Shown piece after piece: positions 8,368 to 15,657 of a stretch of 64,000 bases of DNA; the first letter of the stretch is position 1, and each line of letters starts with the position of its first letter. The notes beneath the pieces were generated by a model, which made no database searches, had not been told where the DNA came from, and was given only the letters and a program-made list of their open reading frames with translations. The position numbers were made by a program, and so were the translations under genes. Location of the stretch: the NCBI RefSeq assembly GCF_003590875.1, contig NZ_QYUN01000002.1, forward strand, positions 496,001-560,000, in the 5' to 3' direction. This DNA comes from Noviherbaspirillum cavernae (lineage in GTDB: Bacteria; Pseudomonadota; Gammaproteobacteria; Burkholderiales; Burkholderiaceae_D).

Positions 8368-8916
8368 ATGAACAGACTCAATTACAAGCAACTGAATTGG
8401 CTAGTTCTCTGGCTGTGGCTGGGTTTCGTGGTCGGCATGTCGGTATTTGTGACGCGCGACATCGCGGCTCTTCAGGGAGCGCAGGCGTTTGCCGACTTTA
8501 TGTCGCAGTTCATTCCCATGCTGGACAACATCGGCAAGATTCCGGGTGCGACGGAATGGGTGCGGTTTTACTATGCGGTGTTTTGGGCCGTATCGCCGGT
8601 GTTTGCGTATGTCGGGTGGCTGCTGCGCAAGCAGCAATGTGTCGAAGGCAAGTATCTGCGACACCTGTCAGATATCAAACTGGTTATCTTTACTTTGGTC
8701 CTTGCCGGCTTTATCGGACTTGCATTGATATGGCCAGTCGCGGATGGGAGTAGCTGGCGGGATCAGGGCGTCGTGTCAAACATTTTCGGAATTGCGCATT
8801 TCACTTTTGTCTGCGTCGGCATGATATTTATTGTTGGTTTGTATATCAGGATTTGGTATTCGCGAATCAAGTTTGGCTCAACCATCGAGCCTACAAATAG
8901 ACTAAGGGAGGCTTGA
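8368..8916 (+). CDS. Hypothetical inner-membrane protein, four predicted helices
   Basis: A 182-residue protein with about four hydrophobic segments: residues 10-30 (LVLWLWLGFVVGMSVFV), 67-85, 105-125 and 145-168. The loop between helices 1 and 2 carries charged residues. A CAGGAGAA ribosome binding site precedes ATG 8368. Its stop codon overlaps the next start (TGATG at 8914-8918), so the 70-residue protein downstream is translationally coupled. No family recognised. Together with the secreted protein upstream it may form a small envelope-associated operon, by position only. Confidence 0.75.
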   Translation: MNRLNYKQLNWLVLWLWLGFVVGMSVFVTRDIAALQGAQAFADFMSQFIPMLDNIGKIPGATEWVRFYYAVFWAVSPVFAYVGWLLRKQQCVEGKYLRHLSDIKLVIFTLVLAGFIGLALIWPVADGSSWRDQGVVSNIFGIAHFTFVCVGMIFIVGLYIRIWYSRIKFGSTIEPTNRLREA

Positions 8917-9128
8917 TGGCAACCCCACCAAACAATTTGCAAACCAGACCCCGCTTCATCGAAGGCTTCATCGCCGACCTGAAAAGCCAGTACGTCACTA
9001 CCGCTCCGGAAGGTGGCATCCGCATCAAACGGAAGAACGCGGCAAGCGACGATGCCAACCCCGGCATCCCTCGCCAGCGTGATGGCAGGCGGCTGTCATT
9101 GCCGCTCCAGAACTTGCGGCAAATCTAG
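8916..9128 (+). CDS. Small hypothetical protein coupled to membrane protein
   Basis: A 70-residue basic protein, MATPPNNLQTRPRFIEGFIA onward, with no hydrophobic segment. A GGGAGG ribosome binding site inside the end of the previous gene and the TGATG overlap support real translation. The first 45 residues look structured and the tail is Arg-rich. No known family. Confidence 0.55.
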   Translation: MATPPNNLQTRPRFIEGFIADLKSQYVTTAPEGGIRIKRKNAASDDANPGIPRQRDGRRLSLPLQNLRQI

Positions 9129-9511
9129 CGGCGTTGATCGCGATATCCCCAGTGCGGCTGCGGATTGCTGCGGCCGCGGTTCCAGTCATTGTGTCCATGC
9201 CACCGGTCGTGACCGCGATGTTCCCAGGTACCGCGTCCCCAATCATGGGGCCGTTGCGGGACATAGATCACCGCTGGCGGTTGCACGTAGATCGGTGGCG
9301 GCGGGTAGAACGCGGAGGGCGGCGTGCCGTAGTAGAAGGGGGATGATTGCGGATACACCACGGCCGGCGGCGGATAGACAACAGCCGGCGGCGGACCGTA
9401 GTAGCCCGGCGTGCCGACGGTCACCGACCACTGCACGCTGCCGTGCGCCATGGCCGGCGCGGCACATGCCAGCATGACAAACGCGATGGCGAAGGCAATG
9501 GGCCTGTTCAT
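9125..9511 (-). CDS. Secreted Pro/Tyr-rich protein
   Basis: A 128-residue protein with a signal peptide (MNRPIAFAIAFVMLACAAPAMA). The mature part has a low-complexity Pro/Tyr/Val stretch with repeated PPPAVVYP-like units (about residues 40-85), followed by a His/Trp/Arg/Gly-rich tail (e.g. RHGHDRWHGHNDW-like composition). Such small exported proteins are common in Burkholderiales and are of unknown function; the tail could bind metals or polyanions. An AAGGAG ribosome binding site precedes ATG 9511, and its ATG overlaps the stop of the 41-residue gene upstream (ATGA), so it lies in the same operon as the ThDP enzyme. Confidence 0.75.
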   Translation of the reverse strand: MNRPIAFAIAFVMLACAAPAMAHGSVQWSVTVGTPGYYGPPPAVVYPPPAVVYPQSSPFYYGTPPSAFYPPPPIYVQPPAVIYVPQRPHDWGRGTWEHRGHDRWHGHNDWNRGRSNPQPHWGYRDQRR

Positions 9512-9633
9512 GGCGTGCTCCTTGGCTGCTTGTTTTGCTTTCCCTTGCTTTCATTAAAGAACAAAAGCGCCTGCTTCGCCATGTCTTGCGCGAAATCCTT
9601 GTAACAATGTGTGTATTGTTGCTGGTCGGACAT
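9508..9633 (-). CDS. 41-residue protein bridging two genes by overlapping codons
   Basis: MSDQQQYTHCYKDFAQDMAK begins a 41-residue polar protein. Its ATG overlaps the stop of the ThDP enzyme gene (TGATG) with AAGGAGG 8 bases upstream, and its stop overlaps the start of the Pro/Tyr-rich protein gene (ATGA at 9508-9511). The tight double overlap and strong ribosome binding site argue that it is translated. No family recognised; it may serve mainly to couple translation of its neighbours. Confidence 0.55.
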   Translation of the reverse strand: MSDQQQYTHCYKDFAQDMAKQALLFFNESKGKQNKQPRSTP

Positions 9634-11360
9634 CAAGCCTCCTTGCCGCCGTCTTGATGCATCGCCGATGCAGCACGTTGCGCCGCATGCCGGATCACCT
9701 CCAGCGTCGCATTCGGCGTGATCAGATTCGCGTCGTAGCGCAATTCGATCAGGGCGGGCAGCCCGGTCGCGTGCATGTGCTGCCGCGCCCGCTGCAATGC
9801 CGGCGCGAATGCGGCGGTGTCTTCGACCGCTTCGCCATGCGCGCCGCAGGCCCGCGCCAGCGCGGCGAAGTCGGGATTGCGCAACGTCGTGCCGTACACG
9901 CGGGCGGGATAGTCGCGCTCCTGGTGCATGCGGATCGTGCCGTAGGCACTGTTGTTGAACACGATGAACAGGACCGTGGCGCGGTACTGCACGGCGGTCG
10001 CGAGCTCCTGCCCGGTCATCAGGAAATCGCCGTCGCCGGCAACATTCAGGACGGTGCGGCGATTGTCTTCCACGATCGCGGCGGCGACTGCCGCCGGCAC
10101 CCCGTAGCCCATCGCGCCCGAGGTCGGCGCCAGTTGCGTCCTGAGTCCGCCATAACGCCAGAAGCGGTGCGCCCAGGTGGCGAAGTTGCCCGCGCCATTG
10201 GTAACGATGGTGTCGTCCGGCAATGTCGATTGCAGCGTTTGCATGACTTGCCACAGGTTCAGTTTCGCGGTGCCGTCCTTGAACACCGGCGGCTCGTCCT
10301 GCCATGCAGCGAGTTCCGCACGTGCCTGCGCGATGCTGTCTGCCCATGCCGCCGTATCGATCGCCGGCATCGCAGCAAGCGCGGCGGCGATCTGCGGCAT
10401 GCCGCTGTTGATCATCAGGTCCGCCTGATAGACGCGGCCCAGTTCCTCCGCGCCGGCATGCACGTGAATCAGTTTCTGCTTCGGCTGCGGCGCTTCCAGC
10501 AGCGTGTAGCCGCCGGTGGTCATCTCGCCCAGGCGCGGACCAATGGCGAGGATCAGATCGGCATCCTTGATGCGCGCCGCCAGCTTCGGATTGATGCCGA
10601 TGCCGACATCGCCGATGTAATGCGGATGCCGGTTGTCGAGCAAGTCCTGGAAGCGAAACGCGCAGGCGACCGGCAGCGTGTTGGCTTCGGCGAAGCGGCG
10701 GATGTCATCGCAGGCTGCGCGGCTCCAGCCGCCTCCGCCAAGCAGCACGATCGGCCGCTGCGCCGCCGCCAGCATGTCGCGCAACTGCGTCATCTGCGCC
10801 GTCGACGGCGACGCCTGCACCGGCTGGTAAGGCCTTGCCTCGGCCACCGTCGCGGTCGACGCAAGCATGTCCTCCGGCAGCGCCAGCACCACCGGACCGG
10901 GGCGTCCACTGGTGGCGACCTGGAAGGCGCGCGCGACGTATTCCGGCACACGCTCGGCGCGGTCGATTTGTGCCACCCATTTCGTCATCTGGCCGAACAT
11001 GCGGCGATAGTCGATTTCCTGAAAGGCTTCGCGCTCGACGAAGTCATTGCCGACCTGGCCGACGAACAGGATCATCGGCGTCGAATCCTGATAGGCGGTG
11101 TGCACGCCGATCGCGGCATTGGTCGCGCCCGGCCCGCGCGTGACGAAGCAGATGCCGGGGCGGCCGGTCAGCTTGCCGTATGCCTCCGCCATGAACGCCG
11201 CGCCGCCTTCCTGCCGGTTGGTGATGAAGCGGATCGGCGCATCATGCAGCGCGTCGAGCACCGCGAGATAGCTTTCTCCCGGCACGCCGAACACGATGTC
11301 GTTGCCGTGGGTTTGCAATGCATCGACCAGTATCCGGCCGCCGGTTCGGGTTTTCAGCAT
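9633..11360 (-). CDS. ThDP-dependent enzyme, acetolactate synthase-like
   Basis: A 575-residue enzyme of the acetolactate synthase / benzoylformate decarboxylase superfamily. The N-terminal pyrimidine-binding domain has the catalytic glutamate in GVPGESYLAVLDAL (near residue 29). A central domain spans about 190-330. The C-terminal domain has the diphosphate/Mg motif starting GDGDFLMT and ending FNNSAYG (about 435-465). ATG 11360 begins the usual family N terminus; further upstream the frame runs antisense over rnpB and is not coding. No small regulatory subunit gene is adjacent, which argues against biosynthetic IlvB. The substrate is unknown. It heads an operon with two small genes. Confidence 0.85.
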   Translation of the reverse strand: MLKTRTGGRILVDALQTHGNDIVFGVPGESYLAVLDALHDAPIRFITNRQEGGAAFMAEAYGKLTGRPGICFVTRGPGATNAAIGVHTAYQDSTPMILFVGQVGNDFVEREAFQEIDYRRMFGQMTKWVAQIDRAERVPEYVARAFQVATSGRPGPVVLALPEDMLASTATVAEARPYQPVQASPSTAQMTQLRDMLAAAQRPIVLLGGGGWSRAACDDIRRFAEANTLPVACAFRFQDLLDNRHPHYIGDVGIGINPKLAARIKDADLILAIGPRLGEMTTGGYTLLEAPQPKQKLIHVHAGAEELGRVYQADLMINSGMPQIAAALAAMPAIDTAAWADSIAQARAELAAWQDEPPVFKDGTAKLNLWQVMQTLQSTLPDDTIVTNGAGNFATWAHRFWRYGGLRTQLAPTSGAMGYGVPAAVAAAIVEDNRRTVLNVAGDGDFLMTGQELATAVQYRATVLFIVFNNSAYGTIRMHQERDYPARVYGTTLRNPDFAALARACGAHGEAVEDTAAFAPALQRARQHMHATGLPALIELRYDANLITPNATLEVIRHAAQRAASAMHQDGGKEA

Positions 11361-11445
11361 GACGGTTCCTCGTACAGGGAAAGCATAAACGTAGCAGAAA
11401 AGGGGCGGCACGGCTGATATCGGACCGCTGCGATACAATGACGTC

Positions 11446-11778
11446 TGAAGCAAGCCAGACAGCCGCTGGCCGTCGCAAGACGGCGGGAGGAAGGTCCGGA
11501 CTCCATAGAGCAGGGTGACGGTTAACGGCCGTCCGCCGAAAGCCTGGTGCAAGCCAGGTATAAGGCGAGGAACAGGGCCACAGAGACGAGCGTATTCAGT
11601 TACGGTGAAACGCGGTAACCTCCACTCGGAGCAATTCCAAATAGGCACGCATTGATGTTGCTCGCGGAGCGTGCGGGTAGGAAGCTTGAGCCGTGGAGTA
11701 ATTCACGGCCTAGAGGAATGGCTGTCATAGCAGGGCAACCTGCCGTAACAGAATCCGGCCTATCGGCTTGCTTCACTT
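11446..11778 (+). ncRNA. rnpB: RNase P RNA (class A)
   Basis: The catalytic RNA of RNase P, which matures the 5' ends of tRNAs. The ends pair to form P1 (gaagcaagcc near 11447 with ggcttgcttc near 11765). The conserved core is visible: GAGGAAGGTCCGGACTCC at about 11488-11506 followed by the ATAGAGCAGGGTG region, and the conserved 3' core ACAGAATCCGGCCTA near 11749. Length of about 333 bases is typical of proteobacterial type A. A TACAAT -10 box lies at 11434-11439, about 7 bases before the 5' end. It is divergent from the ThDP enzyme gene. Confidence 0.95.
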
Positions 11779-12231
11779 TTCCTTCATGCCTGCAATCGCA
11801 GTGCAGCAAACAATTGCAATCGATACTCAACTCAGGCTTGCCGTTCTCGTGAACCAGAGCAATTGAGGCACCTCAACGCACGCAATTCCCGCTCGGGTAA
11901 ATTCGGATCAAAGCCCGTTGGCCGTGGGATGGAGACCGCGAAATGTGGTGGATCGTGCGACCGGATGAACACCGATTTAGCGGCCGCTAAGAAGTCTCTG
12001 CGTGGAACCGGAACCGCTTTCCCCCTTCCAGAATTTCATCCCACGACCAACGGGCTTTATCTCTTCCGGCGCGCATGACGGCCAGCCCTTGCGGCGACAT
12101 GGCTGCGTCGCCGAATCCCCGACGATGAAGACCCGACTCGAGCAGCTGTGCGCCGCGTTATTGCGCGCGCCAGAACATGTCAGTCAGGTCATTTTGTACA
12201 TCAACCCACACGGGAAAAAAGGGCTCGAGTT
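11779..12231. other. Intergenic region between rnpB and nsrR
   Basis: No convincing gene. It contains the rnpB 3' flank with a short T-rich tail, the palindromic element 11910-12058, and AT-rich promoter sequence leading into the NsrR operator. Confidence 0.6.
11910..12058. repeat. Palindromic element with 22-bp inverted repeats
   Basis: The outer arms 11910-11931 and 12037-12058 are inverted copies matching at 21 of 22 positions (left arm begins aaagcccgttgg, right arm ends ccaacgggcttt). At the exact centre, 11977-11990, is a perfect 14-base palindrome containing a NotI site (ttagcggccgctaa). The sequence between is not symmetric. This looks like a small non-autonomous mobile element or the joined ends of one. 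On the minus strand a 37-codon open frame (11987-12100) crosses the right arm. Confidence 0.6.
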
Positions 12232-12254
12232 AATATGCATTTAAAATGCGTATT
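12232..12254. promoter_or_regulatory. NsrR operator upstream of nsrR
   Basis: A 23-base inverted repeat with arms AATATGCATTT and (reverse complement) AATACGCATTT, matching 10 of 11. It closely resembles the known NsrR consensus half-site AAGATGCATTT. A TAGAAT -10 box lies at 12259-12264, so bound repressor would cover the -35/spacer region. This implies negative autoregulation relieved by nitric oxide. Confidence 0.82.
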
Positions 12255-12293
12255 TTGGTAGAATGCCTCTGCCGAACACACATGCCTTGAACA

Positions 12294-12770
12294 ATGCGCA
12301 TCACCCGCTACGCAGACATCGGTCTGCGTGTCCTCATCTACCTGTCGAAAGCCGACGCGCATCGCGCACCGGCGACCGTTGCCGAAATCGCGAGGCAATT
12401 CGACATCCCGGTCAATCACCTGGTCAAGGTTGCGGGACAGCTGGCGCGCGTCGGCTGGGTGCAGTCGCTGCGCGGCCGCAACGGCGGCCTTCTGCTGGGA
12501 GTGGATGCATCAACGCTGCGCATCGGGACCGTCTTGCGCGAACTCGAAGGGGATGCCGAGCTGGTCGACTGCGAGGGGCTGCAATGCCGCTTGAGCCATG
12601 ACTGCCGTCTGCGCGGGGCGCTGGCTGCGGGCCTGCGCGCATTCTACGAGGCGATGGACCGCTACACGCTGGCCGATCTGACGCGCGGGGCGAGCGGCGA
12701 ACAAATCATCAGGATGCATCGGAATTTTCTGCGCTCGTCGAAGGAGCATGACGACAGCGCAACTACGTGA
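12294..12770 (+). CDS. nsrR: Rrf2-family nitric-oxide-sensing repressor NsrR
   Basis: A 158-residue Rrf2 family regulator. The N-terminal winged helix (MRITRYADIGLRVLIYLS) is typical, and the iron-sulfur cysteines are C93, C98 and C104 in the spacing C-x4-C-x5-C, identical to that of Escherichia coli NsrR. NO damages the [Fe-S] cluster and releases the protein from DNA. It sits between two NsrR-type operators, one upstream of itself and one upstream of hmp, 70 bases downstream. Other Rrf2 members (IscR) have different cysteine spacing. The ribosome binding site is weak, which may keep repressor levels low. Confidence 0.93.
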   Translation: MRITRYADIGLRVLIYLSKADAHRAPATVAEIARQFDIPVNHLVKVAGQLARVGWVQSLRGRNGGLLLGVDASTLRIGTVLRELEGDAELVDCEGLQCRLSHDCRLRGALAAGLRAFYEAMDRYTLADLTRGASGEQIIRMHRNFLRSSKEHDDSATT

Positions 12771-12807
12771 ATCGGCGCTCACCGAGTGAGCATTTTTTTT
12801 GATCTTT

Positions 12808-12830
12808 ATTATGCATTTTAAATGCCTATT
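12808..12830. promoter_or_regulatory. NsrR operator upstream of hmp
   Basis: Inverted repeat with arms ATTATGCATTT and (reverse complement) AATAGGCATTT, 9 of 11 matching, separated by one base. It ends one base before the TTTGGAGG ribosome binding site of hmp, and TTGATC at 12799-12804 is a candidate -35 box. Repressor here would block hmp transcription until NO is present. Confidence 0.82.
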
Positions 12831-12841
12831 TTGGAGGAAGA

Positions 12842-14041
12842 ATGGTTTCTGCAACAGCCCGTCCCTATATCGATGCGAGCGTTCCCGTACTGCGTGAACA
12901 CGGTCTTGCCATCACGCGCACGTTCTACCGGAACATGTTCGCGGCCCATCCTGAGCTGACCAATCTGTTCAATATGGGCAACCAGGCGAGTGGCGTCCAA
13001 CAGCAATCGCTTGCCTCGGCGGTGTTCGCCTACGCCGCCAACATCGACAATGCGGCGGCGCTCGGCCCTGTGGTCAGCCGGATCGTGCACAAGCACGCAT
13101 CGGTCGGCATCAAGGCCGAGCACTATCCGATCGTCGGCCGCCATCTGCTCGGAGCGATACAGGAAGTGCTGGGCGAGGCGGCAACGCCGGCGCTGATCGC
13201 GGCCTGGGATGAGGCATATTCCGAGCTTGCTGCCGCGCTGATTCAGGCGGAAAAGGCCTTGTATGCGCAAGCCGGAACCGAGCCGGGCCAGCTGCGCGAC
13301 ATGCGGGTGATCGACGTCCGCACCGAGAGCGAGGATGTCAGGTCATTCGTCTTCGAAGCCGCAGACGGAGGCGCAGCCCCCGCCTTCAAGCCGGGGCAGT
13401 ATGTGAGCATCTCGGTCACTTTCGACGACGGCACGACGCAACTGCGCCAGTACAGCCTGTCCGACGCGCCGCATCCCCGCTCCCTGCGGATTTCGGTCAA
13501 GCGCGAGCGCACCGAGGGAGACAAGCCGGCTGGCCGCGTCTCGAACTGGCTGCACAATCATGTGAGAGTCGGAAGCATCATCAAGGTGACCGCCCCGTTC
13601 GGCGACTTCACGCCGGATACCGAGTCGGCTGCGCCCATCGTCCTGCTTTCGGCCGGCGTCGGCATCACGCCCATGATCGCCATCCTCAACCGCATCGCGC
13701 AGGCCAACCCGGCGCGCGAGATTGTGTTCGCTCATGCCGCGCGGGGCAAGGCCTGGCATGCGCACCGTGCGGACATCGCCGCCGCCCGGAAAGTGATGCC
13801 GAATTTGCGTACCGCGACTTTCTATGAAGAAGCGAGCGGGGATGATGACGCGGCGACGCATCCAGGTCGCATGGAGGTTTCCGGGCTCCCGGCCTGGTCC
13901 CTTGCCGATGCCGGGGTCTATCTCTGCGGTCCGGTCGAGTTCATGCAGACGCAGTGGCGTGCGTTGCTGGACGCCGGCGTGCCGGCGGTCCGCCTGCATC
14001 GCGAGGTTTTCGGTCCCGAACTGTTGAATTACTTGAACTAA
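12842..14041 (+). CDS. hmp: Flavohemoglobin (nitric oxide dioxygenase)
   Basis: A 399-residue flavohemoglobin that converts NO and O2 to nitrate using NAD(P)H. Residues 1-140 are the globin domain with the proximal haem ligand His85 (VHKHASVG). Residues about 155-260 are the FAD domain with RQYSLSDAP, and about 265-399 the NAD domain with LLSAGVGITPM and a C-terminal CGPVEFMQ motif. Length matches the family (about 395-400). GGAGG lies 6 bases before ATG 12842. It is downstream of nsrR and has its own NsrR operator, so induction by NO is expected. Confidence 0.96.
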   Translation: MVSATARPYIDASVPVLREHGLAITRTFYRNMFAAHPELTNLFNMGNQASGVQQQSLASAVFAYAANIDNAAALGPVVSRIVHKHASVGIKAEHYPIVGRHLLGAIQEVLGEAATPALIAAWDEAYSELAAALIQAEKALYAQAGTEPGQLRDMRVIDVRTESEDVRSFVFEAADGGAAPAFKPGQYVSISVTFDDGTTQLRQYSLSDAPHPRSLRISVKRERTEGDKPAGRVSNWLHNHVRVGSIIKVTAPFGDFTPDTESAAPIVLLSAGVGITPMIAILNRIAQANPAREIVFAHAARGKAWHAHRADIAAARKVMPNLRTATFYEEASGDDDAATHPGRMEVSGLPAWSLADAGVYLCGPVEFMQTQWRALLDAGVPAVRLHREVFGPELLNYLN

Positions 14042-14044
14042 GAC

Positions 14045-14085
14045 TGGCTCACCCCTTGATGCGGATGCGTTTCAAGAGGTGAGCC
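14045..14085 (+). other. Stem-loop after hmp without T-run
   Basis: ggctcacc pairs with ggtgagcc and, after one mismatch, cttga pairs with tcaag. There is no T-tract, so it may stabilise the hmp mRNA 3' end rather than terminate. Confidence 0.5.
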
Positions 14086-14113
14086 ATCTCATCTCGTCAT
14101 GTAGCGCTGCAAT

Positions 14114-14144
14114 GAAAAACGCCCCGGGTCACGGGGCGTTTTTC
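14114..14144. terminator. Bidirectional terminator between hmp and the DUF4148 gene
   Basis: A perfect 13-bp stem (gaaaaacgccccg with cggggcgtttttc) and a 5-base loop, flanked by A-run and T-run, so it can end transcripts from both convergent genes. Confidence 0.85.
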
Positions 14145-14249
14145 ACATCGTTCGTGACACACGCAAGTCTTGCTGTAACAAGGCTTGCGCCGCGATCACT
14201 TTGACGCCGCTGCATGAGCGGCGTTTTGTACTGCGGTGCTGCGTAGCGA

Positions 14250-14528
14250 TCAGTTACCGCCGGCGGCAGCCGGTGCGGCCGGCTTGGCGGCAAGGGTCGC
14301 TTCGTTGCGCGCCTTGGCCGCGGCCAGGTTCGGATATTCGACGAACTCGGTGTTTTGCTGTGCCGCGAGTTGGCCTTGCGCGTAGGCCTGCTCGACTTCG
14401 GCGCGCACTTGTGCACGAGTCTTGGTTGCCTGGACGCCAGACTGGTCAATCTTCGCATCATTGGCGGCCATGACGGAACCGGCGGCAAACAGTACGGCAA
14501 CAGCAGCGATCATTTGTTTCGTTTTCAT
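14250..14528 (-). CDS. DUF4148 family secreted protein
   Basis: A 92-residue protein with a signal peptide (MKTKQMIAAVAVLFAAGSVM, cleavage after AA). The mature part has the DUF4148 hallmark: a helical region TRAQVRAEVEQAYAQGQL followed by a short Ala-rich tail ending in AAGGN. The family is abundant in Burkholderiales, often in many paralogues, and its function is unknown. A GGGGAT ribosome binding site precedes ATG 14528. It converges on hmp, with three hairpins between them. Confidence 0.8.
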   Translation of the reverse strand: MKTKQMIAAVAVLFAAGSVMAANDAKIDQSGVQATKTRAQVRAEVEQAYAQGQLAAQQNTEFVEYPNLAAAKARNEATLAAKPAAPAAAGGN

Positions 14529-15081
14529 TTTTTATCCCCAGCTAGGTTAGGTAATGGATTCCGGGCTCGGCGGTCAAGGCAGCTTGTAATGCCCGTCGGG
14601 TCCTGCCTCGGTGAAGCACTTGTGTGCCCATCGATGAAGCACAGTCTAATCGCTACCTAATCTGCAAAAAACGGGATTGTGTGCAATGAATTATTTCTGT
14701 TTATGGAATAATTGGGTTGCGCATTGCACCCTGCTCGGGTGCGGAATCTGCATTCGCATCCATAAAAATGGGCCTGATTGAAGGACTGAAGAAACTAAAT
14801 CGAAAGTGGATGGTCTTTACCGGCAGGAAGCATTTTCTTGTCGGTAAATCGGGCATTTCGAGGTCATTCAAGCAAGTCTGGTAGCCAACTTCCAACGGTA
14901 TTTCAGGCGCACGCTGCCTTTCAGTCCACATTGAAACACATGTGTACTTCTCAGATGCAACCTTCAATATCCTCCGTAAGTGCTTAATAAATCTAGGAAA
15001 TCATCCTTCAATACGCATGAATGAAATGCGCTAAGTCATTGACTTAATTGGAAAAAATCAAATTCTTTCCCCTGAATATTA
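14529..15081. other. AT-rich intergenic region upstream of the dcw cluster
   Basis: About 550 bases, clearly more AT-rich than the flanks, with no gene I can support. An 88-codon minus-strand frame (14701-14967) lacks a ribosome binding site and any recognisable domain. The region probably holds promoter elements for both divergent neighbours. Confidence 0.5.
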
Positions 15082-15082
15082 C

Positions 15083-15111
15083 TTGACCGCAAATAGGGCA
15101 TCCTCTAAAGT
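15083..15111 (+). promoter_or_regulatory. dcw promoter (Pmra-like)
   Basis: TTGACC at 15083-15088 and TAAAGT at 15106-15111 are separated by 17 bases, a good sigma-70 promoter about 110 bases upstream of the mraZ start codon. The first MraZ-type repeat begins inside the -10 box. Confidence 0.65.
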
Positions 15112-15144
15112 GGGCAATAGTGTGAAAAAGTGTATTTTTGTGGG
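15110..15144 (+). promoter_or_regulatory. MraZ operator: four GTG-repeats at exact 10-base spacing
   Basis: GTGGG, GTGTG, GTGTA and GTGGG start at 15110, 15120, 15130 and 15140, each separated by 5 bases. MraZ is known to bind TGGGN direct repeats spaced by 5 bases in front of its own gene in other bacteria. The repeats overlap the -10 box and the likely transcription start, so MraZ would repress the whole dcw cluster. Confidence 0.78.
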
Positions 15145-15219
15145 GGGAATCAGGCCGAACAGCGCTTTCTCACTACGTAAAATCGCAACGCAAAAACCAC
15201 GGGCAAGGGGACTTTCAAG

Positions 15220-15648
15220 GTGTTTCAGGGAGCGTCAGCGCTGAATCTCGATGCAAAGGGACGGATGTCGATTCCGGCCAGGCATCGTGACGCCCTGACA
15301 CTTCAATGCGAAGGCCGCGTCACCCTGACCAAGCACCCGCACGGCTGCCTGTTGTTCTTTCCCCGCCCCGTCTGGGAAACCCATCGCGAACAGATCGCCG
15401 CCTGGCCGATGTCGGCGCGCGCGTGGCAGCGCATTTTCCTGGGCAATGCCTCCGATGTCGAAATGGATTCCGCCGGCCGCATCCTGATCGCGCCCGAGCT
15501 GCGCAGCGCGGTCGGCCTGTCGCGCGACGTGATGTTGCTCGGCATGGGCAGCCATTTCGAGATCTGGGATGCCGGGAAGCTCGCGGAGAGCGAGTCGCAG
15601 GCAGTTGCGAACGGCATGCCCGACGTGTTGAACAATTTTTCATTCTGA
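15220..15648 (+). CDS. mraZ: Transcriptional regulator MraZ
   Basis: A 142-residue protein made of two AbrB-like half-domains, each with a DxxGR signature: [14 protein letters not shown] (near residue 10) and [14 protein letters not shown] (near residue 81). It forms a ring-shaped oligomer that binds repeated TGGGN boxes. The start is GTG 15220, with CAAGGGGA about 9 bases upstream; the preceding frame has no better start. It is the first gene of the dcw cluster and probably represses it through the repeats at 15110-15144. Confidence 0.95.
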   Translation: MFQGASALNLDAKGRMSIPARHRDALTLQCEGRVTLTKHPHGCLLFFPRPVWETHREQIAAWPMSARAWQRIFLGNASDVEMDSAGRILIAPELRSAVGLSRDVMLLGMGSHFEIWDAGKLAESESQAVANGMPDVLNNFSF

Positions 15649-15657
15649 CGGCGGCCC

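Noticed and set aside
11987..12100. 37-codon minus-strand gene
   Set aside because: Plausible reading frame, but it crosses a palindrome arm, lacks a clear ribosome binding site and has no known homologue; noted only in the findings.
14701..14967. 88-codon minus-strand frame in the AT-rich gap before mraZ
   Set aside because: No ribosome binding site, no family, and many rare features; the region is better read as intergenic.
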